This document shows, one piece after another, positions 10,421-22,738 of a stretch of DNA of 64,000 bases (positions are counted from its first letter, which is position 1; each line of letters opens with the position of its first letter). The stretch spans positions 10,381,001 to 10,445,000 of the forward strand of contig JBBDHG010000009.1 in the NCBI GenBank assembly GCA_037951165.1, written 5' to 3'. Position numbers and translations under genes: made by a program. The notes below the pieces were generated by a model that was given only the letters and a program-made list of their open reading frames with translations, had not been told where the DNA came from and did not search any database. This DNA is from Lophius americanus. Lineage: Eukaryota > Chordata > Actinopteri > Lophiiformes > Lophiidae.

Positions 10421-13400
10421 TCATTTTTCTTCTTTCCACTCTTCTTCCTCCTCCTCAAATTCTTTTTGTGTCTCTTCCTCCTCCAATTCTTTTTGTGCCT
10501 CTTCCTCTTCACCATAATCAGTGTTCCCCACCTCATTTTCACTTTCCTCTCCACCTTCCTCCTCTGCCTTCGAATTGTTTTCAGAAGAGTTGTTGGTCCC
10601 AGTGTCTCTTTGATCGCTCACAGTCCTGTGTGTCAGCATTTTTTGTAACCCGAGGAGCAGACTGATGGTGCTGCTGCAGCCAATGAGGGTCCAGATGAGT
10701 ATGTGGGCAGGAACCCCCTTGACCTGATAACGCACCCACCTGACCATTTTGGCAACAGTTGTGTTCGACATTCGACGTAGAGGCAATTTGTCCTAAAGCA
10801 CAAGATAAATATAAGTTCTACATCAGTGGTTCTCAAACTATGGTACACGTACCACTAGTGGTACGCATGCTACCTCTCGTAATAATAATAATAATAATAC
10901 ATTTAATTTATAATGCACTTTACATTTGGATCAAATCTTCGTAGCATGCAGAGGAATCTCTGAAGTGGCCTACTTTTACTAAATTAATGAAGATTAATTT
11001 AAAAATGTATAATACTATCAAAATACTATGATGAATGAAAGGAAAAGATTGTAACCATGAGATAATCAAAATGGCCTTTAAAATAAGTTTAGCCTTCCGT
11101 CTTGTGTTTTTGATCAGATGCCTATCAGCGTGCTACGCTATTGTGTTGTGACGCACGCGCCAAGCCGTTACTAGCTAAACTGTGAGGACAAGAAGACTGT
11201 ATAAGGAGGAGGCTAAAATGACAAGTGGTTTAACAACAACGCAATCGTGGCTAAAAAAAAGGGAAACTTTTAGGAAGATAAGTGTGGGTCAGTAGGACAA
11301 TATTGTCAGCAGTCGTGTAGAAGCTGCAGTGGAAGAATGTTAACACAGCAGCATCCCTGAATCAATAGCATCAACCAGCAGTCAATGGCGAAAAACAGTA
11401 TGGAGATATGTCTCATGTCACATCAAATATGAAATATGCATTTACAGGGACGTACAGTTGTAATTTTTAATGTTCTCACCTGCTCTGTATGTGCGTGCTG
11501 TATGTGCGTGCTGTATGTGCGTGCTGTATGTGCGTGCTGTATGTGCGTGCTGTATGTGCGTGCTGTATGTGCGTACTGTATGTGCGTACTGTATGTGCGT
11601 GCTGTATGTGCGTGCTGTATGTGCGTGCTGTATGTGCGTACTGTATGTGCGTACTGTATGTGCGTACTGTATGTGCGTACTGTATGTGCGTACTGTATGT
11701 GCGTACTGTATGTGCGTACTGTATGTGCGTACTGTATGTGCGTACTGTATGTGCGTTAGGGGCTGCCCCATGCATTATAATTATTTTTCCAGAGATTAAG
11801 TGCCAGTTCTAGTGCTACTCCTTCCCACTTTGTGTGGTTGTGGCTGACTAGTCAACAATAAATAATATTCTTATTGGGAATTTGTTTTCTTCCTGTTGAA
11901 CTACATTTAGCTGAATAGGGTCACCTATGTCTACTAATGTATTTTTACTTTGGTCATAATGGTGGTACTTGGAGAGCAGGATATATTCTGATGTGGTACT
12001 GGGTGTAAAAAGTTTGAATTCCACTGTTCTAGATAATAACCAGAGTCCTTTGAGGGACCCTAAATACCCACCAATAAACTGGAGTACAAATGCATTAGTA
12101 TATGAAAAAGCCTCCATTTTGGTGATCCTACAATGATGTATATTGTTCCGGACAACATAACCAACCTTCAGAGTCATTTTAAAATCAAATGAAAAGAAAA
12201 AAAAAAAGATTATAAGATTTTCTTTAATATAGTTTCAAATAAAATCCTTATGACAGCAGTTGTAAATAGAAAGGAAAATCATGTACCTTGAGTCCATACT
12301 GGTTGAGCATGCTCTCCAGGAAAGGGTCACCGAGGTTGACTGTGGGATAGAACTCATCATCGTAGACCCTCCGCCACCATCGCTGTGGGTAAGAACTGCC
12401 AACAAGAACCAGCCAGAGTGTAAATATCCAGCTGTTTGTGTGTGAGGGTACCGACATTATTGTATGGTTATATTGAGTAATGTTGAGTAAAACTTTTTCA
12501 GCTGTAACCTGGTGATATTAAAACCAAGGTCTGTCGAATTTCTTCAGACCTGTAGAGTGTGGAAGGGGAATGGGGAGAGGGAGAGAGAGCAGGAGTGCAC
12601 TGACCCGTCAGCTTTTGGTTTAGTGAACCAGTATCTATAGCGATGGGCTCGGAGGTAGGCGGGAGGCTGCTGGTGGAACGGATACTGGGATACATCTGTC
12701 TGGATTAACTCGATCACTGTGGAACAAAAAACAAAGCTTTCAGAGATAAAATTGCTCTTCAGAAAGTAAAACAATAAAACACTGTGTCCTGTTAAATGGT
12801 TATTTAACAGACACTAAATGGAGACAGAGAACATTTTCTGCACAGTGGGTGGAAAGCTTTTATGACAAATCTCAATTCCCATTATCAATGAAAAAAATAT
12901 AATACAACGATTTACAAAGCCTGGATGTAGCAGTCAGATGTAGTACAAAGAAAAAATAATTTTTGAACAATAAACTTCAGAAGTTGTTGGACTATTGCCC
13001 AAGCTGATCCTCACAAAGTGGTGAAACTCTCCCCATTTCTGCTTGTGAATGACTGAGCCTTTTGATGATGCCACTTGTAAGTTGCATACTCAATCACGAT
13101 ACTGCATTCCACAAATCTCCCAGGCTTTTGCTGCTGTCCTAACATTTTTGAGAGGCATGTAATAGAAGCATATACTGACAAAAATCTATGAAACTAATGC
13201 AGTTTATCTTTATAAACGTATTGCTTTTGTACCATTATCAATTTAACAAATGTCAATAAGGATTAGGAAATTCTCACATTCTCTTTTATTAATGTTTTAC
13301 GTAATGTCCGAGCTTTTTGAGTCAATGTTGTACCTGCAGCAATGATCACAAGAAGTAACACCCCTTAAAGTAAAAATGGTACAGGAGCGTGTGCATTAGG

Positions 13401-16400
13401 GTCTCTTTCCTGATCTTACCAGCACAAATACAAATTTTCCCAGTCTACACATGGATTGCGTAGAAAGTGGCATAAGCATTCTTTAGTGCGAACGCAGTGT
13501 TTATAAATGAAGCCCCTAATCAATATCAATAAGCTGACAAGAAGTTTGTTTGTCAGGAACAACAGCATCCTTGAAAGCTAAGCCATAGAAACTATTGAAA
13601 TGAGGCTTATCTTCCTCCTTTTGTTTCGGTGTTGAATTATCCCTGAAGGGGATGGAGTGACATGAGACGGAGGAACAGTTACCATCTCTTTTGCCCTGCA
13701 GCAGTCTATACATCAGGCTGGTGAACCATGGAGCTTGTGTGTGAGGCCCAAGGGCAGCAAACCACATTTGCCAGTCCAACCTGGGCTGGTGAGGCGCTAC
13801 CACAGGAGGAGGTGCACTTAGGTTCCCAGGCTTGTACATAAACTCGATCTCCTACAAAAACAAAACATGCGGACGTGAAAAACAAACTACAGTTCATGTT
13901 AAAATGACATTTTCTATTCTTTCTTGTCACCATAGAGGTTATTGACAGGCCCATTTTGTTTCTCTTTAACAATGAAAATTTTTAGGCCCACCGTCCACGA
14001 CATTCCATCATTGCTTCCCTCGATAACGACCTCTGGTCTCCCACCGACCCCAGTCATCCGTCTGAACAGACCATATGAGTTGACCAGCTGGTAGCGATCC
14101 ACTGCCTCGTATGCCCGACGAACTCCCGGCCATAACCTGGCATGAGAGTCAGACTCCATGTAGCTAAACGGCACCTTCAACAGAAGAACATGTTCAAAAA
14201 GTGACTTCCGTCGTTTTAGTGAAAAAGTGACACAAGAAAAAGGATTAAAAGGACCAAGAAGAGAAATGATGGTGTTTTTGATGTATTTAGATATTTAACA
14301 TGGATCAACATCAACAAAGGAGACAGTGCTAAGTTATGAGGTTCAACCCCATAGACATTAGGTATATGGGGAAATGAAGTTTAGCCTGTTGTTTATTTCC
14401 TGTAGCCCTCACCAGACTAATAGTGAACATAGCAGTGGTGGCAGCAGCAAACACAGTCCATTGTACTGTTCCACAAAACCTCTTCAGGAAACCGGAGACA
14501 CAAGCACACCTTATAAAAAAAATTTAAAAAAACACACATCAGATATGTTATTCTGTATAGCTGTAGCAAATAAACATGAGTTTTCACAGGAAGTTAATAA
14601 AACAAGGTATCTCATTATCAAATAATACAAAACCAGAAACAAACCAGGAGGAGGTCCTTTTGAATCAGAGATCGAATGATGGCGCCGTTACGAAAAAAAA
14701 ACAACATACTTTAAAGTCTAGATTTATTCACACTTTTCAAACGGACGTAGGCATACAGAAGTCAAACTGTGATTTCTAACAACCTGCTGACGTTCAGCAA
14801 GCAAAAGAGTCGTTATGTGTAACATAGCAACAGTTTTACATTTATATCAATCTGTGCGTAATAATCTAATTCAGTTATAGTTATAGAACAAGGCAACAGC
14901 ATTTGTTTACCTTCTCTATTTCCTAGTTTGACATCATCATATGCTCAGGGCTTACAAAGCACCCAAAACCTCCCTCCATCTCCCCATTTTGAAAACACTT
15001 CCATGTTTTGTTTTTTTTTTAAGTTATCTGAGGACTGCTACTGTTGCCTCTTTAAATCCCCTGCATGAGGATCACACATATTAAATGTCAAAACGGCACT
15101 ATCGTACTATGTAGAGCAATGGCCCCACCCATTAGGCCTTTGTTACGTTTATATAGAACCTTGGGATGGAGCTGTCCCACCTTCAACAGGCTGTGATATT
15201 GATGCTGGATCCTACCTGAACATGGATGTGATCATCTCCCATGTGAGAGAGAGTACCCCAATCCAGACACAGGGGATAGTGACAGTCTTAAGAAACTGGT
15301 TAAACTGGTGGTATGTGAATGCTGCAAGACAAAATCGTAAGCAAAAACCATTAGTGCAATTCATTCTTTTCAAAACTATGTATGCACCCGTTCGCACATC
15401 CACACACCTGTCTTAGAAGAGATGAAATTCATCCCTGTGCCCAGCTGCAGCTCAAACCACATAATGGTTCCAAAGATAATGAACATCCAGACTACCAGCT
15501 CCAGCAGATAACACAGCCACGACCATAGTTTGGTTTCTGCACAGAGCAGACAGGGTGTGTAAGGACCCTCTGGTAGGTAAACAATGGTTAGTAAATAACA
15601 GAATAATGGACAAATAGCTCAGGTCCAATTGTCAGGGTATGAACCTTTTTCAAACCACAGCATTTTTTTCGGTGGGTTCCGAGTATTTTTGTGTATGCAG
15701 ATAACTGAATCGTCAAAACTACTGTCTGTGAGACAATACTGAACTTTAAGCTGGCCAAATTATCTTTTATTTAAGCAAAACCTAAGACCTGCTATACAGG
15801 ATTCCATTTTTAAATATATACCATTGGTACTGATATTATCTGTCTTGCGTAGCCAAAAATGTACGTGCTGGTCATCCAGAAGTGAGAGACAAAGGGCCAA
15901 AGTCAGCAGATTGAAGAAATTGTAGTTGCCAGTCAAAATGATGAGCACTTGAAGGAGCACCTGCAAGAAATAAACCTGAAGTCAACCGATCATTTCTTCT
16001 GTTGCAGAAACCCAGACAATGGACATACAAATCTAGCTAACTGCAAGTCAAATTTTTGTCTTTTAAGGAAATGTAGAATATTTGAAGCACAGCAATCTAA
16101 GTATTGCTCACTGTAAAATCCTATAGTTAACTTTACATTTAGAGATGTAAACCTGATTATTTGAACTCAAAGTGAACACATATCTCTTCTCACTTCTTCT
16201 ATGTGGCCTTTATTTAATGTTTTTGAGCAAGCTTTAAACATATGACACATTTAGATTGAGCATGAAATACTCAGGATCTTCTTGGGTTGTTCCAAATTTG
16301 ACCAATGACCCAATTCCTGTTAATTGCATGTTGAAAAAAAAGGCTCAAGCTCAAAGTCTTCAAAATATCATAATGCACATCTCAAGTAAATGGGAGATAT

Positions 16401-19400
16401 GTTAATGTATAAGTATTTACAAATATTGAAAAGTTAGTGACCCAGGAAACACTTGTCTAAGAAAAGGCCCGCTCACAGAGTCCCCATCGATTCAAACTGT
16501 AACCATGGGGCTAAAACAAAACATTTTTCAAAAATATTAAAATGCACCCAGTCGGTGCTTTGTTGTTATATGTAGAAAGTAAAAAAGAGAACGCCTCGAT
16601 TTAAACCCACCTGCAGGTAAAATGTCCCAAGCCGGAGTCTGCGTAATGGGCTGAGGAAAAGCAGCGGTAGAGCGATCTCTATGACGAAGGTCCCCATCAC
16701 ACTCAGCTTCTGCCACCACACTGGCAACTGGTGGGCAAACCAGGCCAGGGGGGTGGGAATACACTGGGTTTCATAGTGGTATGTCAGAGCTGGTCAAAAT
16801 CCAGTAGAAAAAGAATATTAATTTCAATGAAGAAAGAAAAATTGAGGGCTTACTACTTAAAGAAAGGAAAGGTAGACGGTTACATACACATAAAACATTT
16901 GAATAGACTAAATTTTAGTGACTTTACATTAAAAATCAAGAACAAGCATTAATATAATAAAATACTAAAATATTGTTTAAACATACATAAAACAAACAGA
17001 AGCAAAAATTGATAAAAAATATAATAATGATAATAACAGCTAACACAGATTACATAAAATCTAATTTAATTTATTAATAAATAAATAAAAACAAGATGAG
17101 AGAGCAAATTGAAATAAGTTATTGTCTTAGTTGAAATGGTGGGTATCCTCTGTGTTGCTGTGGACATAAACATTATGTTGCGTTGTGATGCTGCCTGATG
17201 GAAGCACATACAGAGAAAATAGCAGTGGACGCAGACAAAATCCTTTGGCTACACTTAAGGTAAATGGTAGAGGGTTTTGTGTTTTGCAGACATGTGATCC
17301 CTCAAACTGACATGAAATATTTTTATGTAATGTGTGTTTTGAAACTGATAAGTACACAGTCATAGACCAACCCACTACTGAAGATAGTGAAATACAGTGC
17401 TACACTCAGGAGCAGCAGATGAGGCTAGAAACTTGTTTTTTACTAGAGATGTTTCCATACCAAGACTGTATTTAAAACCTGATAAGAATTTCTTTCGGAT
17501 TTCGTTATTGTTGAGAAAAGCATTAAGCTTATTGAAACCAGGTGTTCATACCACTATTTCCAGAACTTTGGTCAGGAATGGTAGGTATGGGCCAGTAATT
17601 ATGAAGAACAGTGTTATCTAGGTTTGATTTATTTTTAGAAGCAGTTTAACTACAGCAGTCTTGAGAACAGTGTGACATAAACCTATCCCAAATCATTCAA
17701 TTATGTTAAAAACTGAGGATCCATGGATCCTGAGAGAACTAGGCCCATCCCGTCAATTGAACTCCTCAAATTCAAGTTTCAAAGTTTGAAATAATGTCTA
17801 AAAAGTGTTTTTTTTTTAAAAGCTCCCCCTAGTGAGCAAAGTGTAAACTATTAGAGTAAATTACAACATATACAAGATATATCTCTGATTCATACGCACA
17901 CAATTTGGACTAAATCGGACCAACAGTTGAGGAGTTAAGGTCCAAAAAGGTTTGGAGAAATGTCAGAAATATTCAACCGACCTTTCTCACAATCAATCCA
18001 GTTCTTCCTCACACTAAGGTGTATTTGAAGAAGAGTTTTTGAGTTATCACATTAACACAAATGAAAGCAAGAGGCAGCAATGACAATTCTATAATATCCT
18101 CTTAATTTTTGGGGACATAATAAAGGAACACAAATACACTGATACACACCTGTTAGGCCCCACCATGTGGGACAACGTGACGTGAGTTTCACCACACCAG
18201 ATGCAAACATGAGCCTGAAGAGCAACCAGCGAATCAGCCAGAAAGTCACACGGTCGTGCTCTCTGACCCCTCGTGACCCTCTGATCAGTGTCAGGGGAGC
18301 AACAAGAATACAGAGGAACCCCGTCTCAAGGAGCAGGTTGTCCCTGGACAGCAGAAAAAGCAACAGGAGATCACTAAATGTGTACGGAAATAGGCAAATA
18401 AGTAAGTGTTATCATAGTACTTATGGACGTCTACATTTTTGATGCACAGCAGAGACAAACATTACAATAATGCTACAAAAAAAGTGGACTGATGATGACA
18501 CAAAGGTTTTTTTTGACATGCTGGTTTGAATAACACAATGGAAAAAATACATTATCAAAAAATCAGCATATCATAACTTACCACTGGAAATAGAGAAATA
18601 CCTGTCCCACCTAACACAAAAATAAAATATCTGTGAGAGAAGGCACCTCATGAAAGTAGGTACATTCAGAAGTTAGAAAACAAACAGGATCGATCATCCA
18701 AACTCACTTGGTATATGGACAGATACAAGGCCCAGAGGCAGAAAAACACCACACTGTCCCGGAGAGTCTCCACCAGCACAGCGCTGAGACTCAGCACAGC
18801 CCCTATGAGACACAGCAGCTCCATAGCTGTATGTGTGTCCAAGCCAAGCCGAGGTCCCAACCACAGCAGGGTGGGAGAGGTCTGCAGCTGTTCCCATAGA
18901 GGTTTACCACTGTATCGCAGCTGCCAACGTGCAGGAAGCAGCCCATCATTGCCATAGAGACCTAGAAATAGGATCACATACGTATCTATGTGTAAAATAT
19001 TTCTGTGGAAGCCAAGACTTATGATTCACGTTATCGTTGATAACCAACCAAACCATGAAAAAGTCATGAATACTTGGGAGAATATTATATCTGCACAACG
19101 CCCAACTGAGGCAACATGACCGGAATTTGGCCATTGGAATGCTTACGGCAAAAAAAACAAAAAAAAAGACCTCTTACCAAAGCACGGACCACAATCCGGA
19201 TGTTGTGCTAGTCCATAAGGAGGAGGATTACTGCAGTTAATAATGAATCCATGAGGATGGGGTATACACTTATTACGGTTTATGTGAAATATTATCTATT
19301 CCAGTTTTATCACCAAAGAAACCTATGATGGTTCTGTTTTTGTTTTGTTCTGTATCTTGTGTTTGTTAATCATTAAAACCATCTCTAAAAGTTAATAAAG

Positions 19401-21375
19401 ACCCAATAGTTTTTATTTTTTGGGTCCTCCTTTCACTGCCAAAAAGGCTGTGGCCCTGGACTTCATAAGACCTCTAACGCTGTAATGTGGTATCTGGCTC
19501 TAAGACGTTTGCCGCATACCCCTTGAGTCCACTAAGTTGCCAGTTGGGTCCCCAAGGGACTTGATTTTTGTAGTACATACCATAGATGCTCAATTGGATA
19601 AATATCAAGAAAATTAAAAACAATGTTAACAGTTTGAACTAGTTATGTTCCTCAAAGTTCTCGGTGCGGTGTGGCTGGACAAATGATACTGCTAAAAGAC
19701 ACCACTGTCAAGAGAGAATACCATTCACATAGACAAATAGGTAAAAAGATGCATAGATAGATCAGCACAGGTGGTCCAGCTCCTCAAGGATGGCATATCC
19801 CTTCATGCAGTTGCAATACGGTTTACAGTGTCTAACAGAAAAGGTCTCAAGAGCATTGAGGAGATGCAACGACACAGGCCGTTACACAAGGAGCGCTGGA
19901 CAGGTCCATAGAAGGACAACAACCTAGCAGCCAGACTGGTATCTGCTCCTCAGTGTAAGGAGGAACAGTAGGAGCACTGCCAGATGCCTACAAAATGACC
20001 TCCAGTAGGCTATTGGTGTGATGCTTCTGACAAAACTGTCAGCAACAGACTACATGAGGGCCCGACATCCTCTACCGGGATCTGTGCTCACAGCCCAGCA
20101 TTGTGGAGCTCAACTGGTGTTCGCCAGAGACCAGCAGAATTCGCAAGTTCTCCATTGGTGCCCCGTTCTCTTCACAGATGACAGCAGGTTCAAACTGAGG
20201 TCATGTGGCAAAGGTGAGAGACTCTGGAGAAGCTGTGGAGAACGTAATGCTGCTGTGTCATCATCCAGCAGGACCTGCTGGATGATGTCCAGTTTGGTGG
20301 TGCAGCAGTGATGGTCTGGTGACACAGATCCTTGGATGAACCCCCACAGGCCAGCCAACAGTACCCTGACTGCTGTTAGTACCAGGTTAAAACTCAGACC
20401 CACTATCAGACACTGGTCCAGTGGAGCCTGAGTTCCTCCTGGTCCAGGACAATGCCCGGCCTCATGTGGTCAGAGTGTGTAGGCAGAGTTTAAAGATTGT
20501 CCTTCCATAGAACTCTTTGGTAGGAATTAACCACTGAAGAACAGGAAGACCCAATAATACCTGCAGGCCCTGAAGATGAAGGCCATTGAATGATTTGGCC
20601 CATGTTAAACTCACTCAGTTGCTCCTAGGACTTGCCTATTTTTCTTGCTTCCAACACAACAACTTTATGGACCAAATGTTTACTAACTGCCTAATACATT
20701 ACAGCCACTGACAGGCGCCATTGAAACAAAAATAATCCTGTCAATTGTTGGAAGGTTATGGCTGACCCGTGTATACTTGGTAGTTTGATGTGAGCTCTTA
20801 TAGTGTTTTAGAATTTACTTTGTCCTGTATTTCTTTATTTTACAATACATTGAAAAAGATCCATTAATGGAAAAAACACAGATTCCGAGTTGAGGTATCT
20901 GATTAAAATTTAGGCAATGGATTAACCATTTCCCACAGCAAAACAAAGCACAAGAAAAAAATATTGGCAGTGTGACTAAATATTGCAAATATATTTCTTT
21001 TACACTCGGGCGTGGGGCATCGGTTCTGGATTGTACAGAGCTGCTAAAATAACGCGTTCTTACAAGATGGAACAGGTTTGGAACAGGTCTGTGGCCAATA
21101 TAGTTTCCCCTGCAGCGATGACTTTTGAGGGTAACGTGGAGCTAGGAAACCTTCAAGAAACTCCCAGGCAGCGCTCCAGTGAGAAAAACACAGGAAGACC
21201 GCATATACACATAATGACATGGACACAACTTTGACTAGCTGTAGTAAGTGACACGAGTTAGATTCTTTATCAAAGTCTCACCTGGTATCTGCACATAGAG
21301 GGAAACAAACGCAGTCAGATAAATGACCGCCATGCACCAGAGAAACATTCTCCGTGGTAGAACGATTTCGCCCAT
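10421..21375 (-). CDS. lmf2: Lipase maturation factor 2, complete, 14 exons
   Basis: Multi-pass ER membrane protein of the LMF family; the paralogue LMF1 is needed for folding of lipoprotein lipase, while LMF2's role is less clear. Exons in transcript order: 21375-21282, 18961-18708, 18610-18582, 18343-18150, 16789-16611, 15960-15822, 15536-15408, 15321-15216, 14509-14413, 14174-13992, 13851-13683, 12716-12605, 12395-12287, 10792-10421. Phases agree throughout, giving 721 aa against about 707 in human. Conserved blocks: LPRRMFLW with a first membrane segment, LLLETGFL, RWLLFRLMFASGVVKLTSRC, LTGNYNFFNL, NSYGLFRRMTGVGGRPEVV, EFMYKPGNLS, PHQPRLDWQMWFAALGPHT and RYWFTKP. A late membrane segment is followed by a Glu-rich tail. 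The start ATG is chosen by alignment with mammalian LMF2. The exon 6 donor could instead be 9 bases earlier. Stop codon is 877 bases from the convergent miox stop. Confidence 0.96.
10824..12026. mobile_element. hAT-like non-autonomous DNA transposon
   Basis: The left end begins CAGTGGTTCTCAAACTATGG, the terminal sequence seen in hAT/Charlie-type elements. The right end is its imperfect inverse (GTTTGAATTCCACTG, ending 12026). Flanking 8-mers TTCTACAT (10816-10823) and TTCTAGAT (12027-12034) agree at 7 of 8 positions, as expected for an aged hAT target-site duplication. It sits in the last lmf2 intron. Inside are an AAT-rich dispersed module, a 13-bp minisatellite and no intact transposase. 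Confidence 0.78.
11495..11754. repeat. 13-bp minisatellite, 20 units
   Basis: Twenty uninterrupted copies of GTRCTGTATGTGC, preceded by a degenerate partial unit. Two unit types differ at one base and are arranged in blocks: six G-type, two A-type, three G-type, nine A-type. Because 13 is not a multiple of 3 and no unit carries a stop, long frames stay open on both strands; these are not genes. Confidence 0.97.
19740..20690 (+). mobile_element. Degenerate Tc1-like transposon
   Basis: Lies in lmf2 intron 1. Readable transposase pieces on the plus strand, in broken frames: helix-turn-helix-like VQLLKDGISLHAVAIRF, then TVSNRLHEG, HWCPVLFTDDSRFKLRSCG (first catalytic Asp region), GGAAVMVW and LVQDNARPHVVRVCR (second catalytic Asp). 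Homology fades after a DEGH...WP remnant, and the third acidic residue block is not found. A dead copy; terminal repeats were not located. Confidence 0.82.
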
Positions 21376-21503
21376 GTCTACGTGGGGCTGCTGATGAGGA
21401 CAGTCGCTTCTTCCAATCCTGAAACACACCAGCGTTCATCTGGCAGGCGGGGAAGCGCGGAGCAGGCTAAGCGTTTCCGGAGGAGGCTAAAACTCGAATC
21501 CTA

Positions 21504-22091
21504 CTAAGGTAAAGTCAGCAACAACGATGCCTGTTTCTGATTGGTAAGAGCTTGTTTCTTAAGGTAATTCGGTTGGTTAAATTTAAGCAAGAGGTGATGA
21601 TAGGTTGTTATTATGATGAGTTTTATCATAATAAACCAATCAAAAGGATAGAGGGGCGGGTCATATCGCCACCTTAATAGGAGTAGTGAATACGCGGTCA
21701 CGTAGCGAGGAGCTAATTCTTCAGTGGGACAGCCTCTAGATGGCGCTGCTATTGGTTTGTTCGTCGGGGTGCCCTTATAGAAAGTCGGATAAAATATTTG
21801 CTGAGGTTGAGTTGTTAGAGTTTTAAAGTAATGTCTGTGTAGATTTTCATTCATCCATGTGGGTTGAATCAAATGAAACTGGACTCCTGTTTTGGCTTGA
21901 GGATGTTTCACCTGTCTTCCCAGAGGCTTTTTAGCATCATTTGAATCCAGGCGTGGACGATGGCGAAACTGTCTGGGGAGAGATGTTAAAACTGCATTGT
22001 TTGTGGATGATAGCTGGTCGATAAACCCCCACCCGATGAGAAATGAACGCTCCAGTTTGACAGATGGCTCCGTAACTCCTCTCTCAACCAT
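21504..22091 (-). other. 195-codon open frame, unidentified, probably repeat-derived
   Basis: The longest intergenic open frame in the window, just upstream of the lmf2 start. It contains text such as GVQFHLIQPTWMNENLHRHY and a basic N-terminal part, with no domain I can name and no splice-site support. It ends within sequence likely to be lmf2 5' flank. Text of this kind may recur across fish genomes as part of an interspersed repeat, so I do not call it a gene. Confidence 0.3.
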
Positions 22092-22738
22092 CTATCCTCT
22101 CCATAGATTCCTAAAAACTGTATCAACTGATATCGAGCGCAGAGTTAAGTTCATCATTGTGTCAAGGTTAGAGGTTAAATACTAAATTTAATTGAAATTA
22201 CCTTTAAATTTGGAATTTTGAACGACTGGTAGGACAAGAGTCTTTTTGCCATAACTAGATGCAGTCCTATATATATAGATAATATAGGGTATTGTTAGTT
22301 AGCAGGTGTATAATAACTGGAAAAGGAACTCGGAAAGCGCAAGCCTCCACCAAGGTATGACAGTACCCAAGGTTTAGGAAGACATTATGCAGATTTCACC
22401 ATTATATTGCCATCCTCTAAATTTACCGACAACTCCAAGAAACGTAGTATCTCTGAAATACTTTATATCCGGTCATCTTCTGTGCCCTCCAATTCAGCCC
22501 ACTGAGCCGTTCCATCCCCAAGTTAACATCAAAATACATTTTCCTGAATATACTTATATAATCTTAACACTTTCCTATACCGGACTTTTACATGAGTGTA
22601 ATCACTGAATGGTATTCAAACCTAACTTGTGTACTGGTGTATGTACTTCCTCCATCACTGGCAGAGTCACTACTGTATAACATTCTTTTGTAGTAAATAC
22701 TTTAAAAAATCCAATAATCAACCAGATGTATCTTTGAT

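Noticed and set aside
11436..11812. Several overlapping open frames of about 100 codons on both strands with Cys/Val/Tyr or His/Thr repeats
   Set aside because: They are translations of the 13-bp minisatellite, which has no stop in any of these frames; there is no independent coding evidence.
22100..22735. Search for NCAPH2, the expected bidirectional neighbour of LMF2 in mammals
   Set aside because: No exon with NCAPH2-like text on the plus strand; the interval instead leads into the C2CD5 3' UTR.
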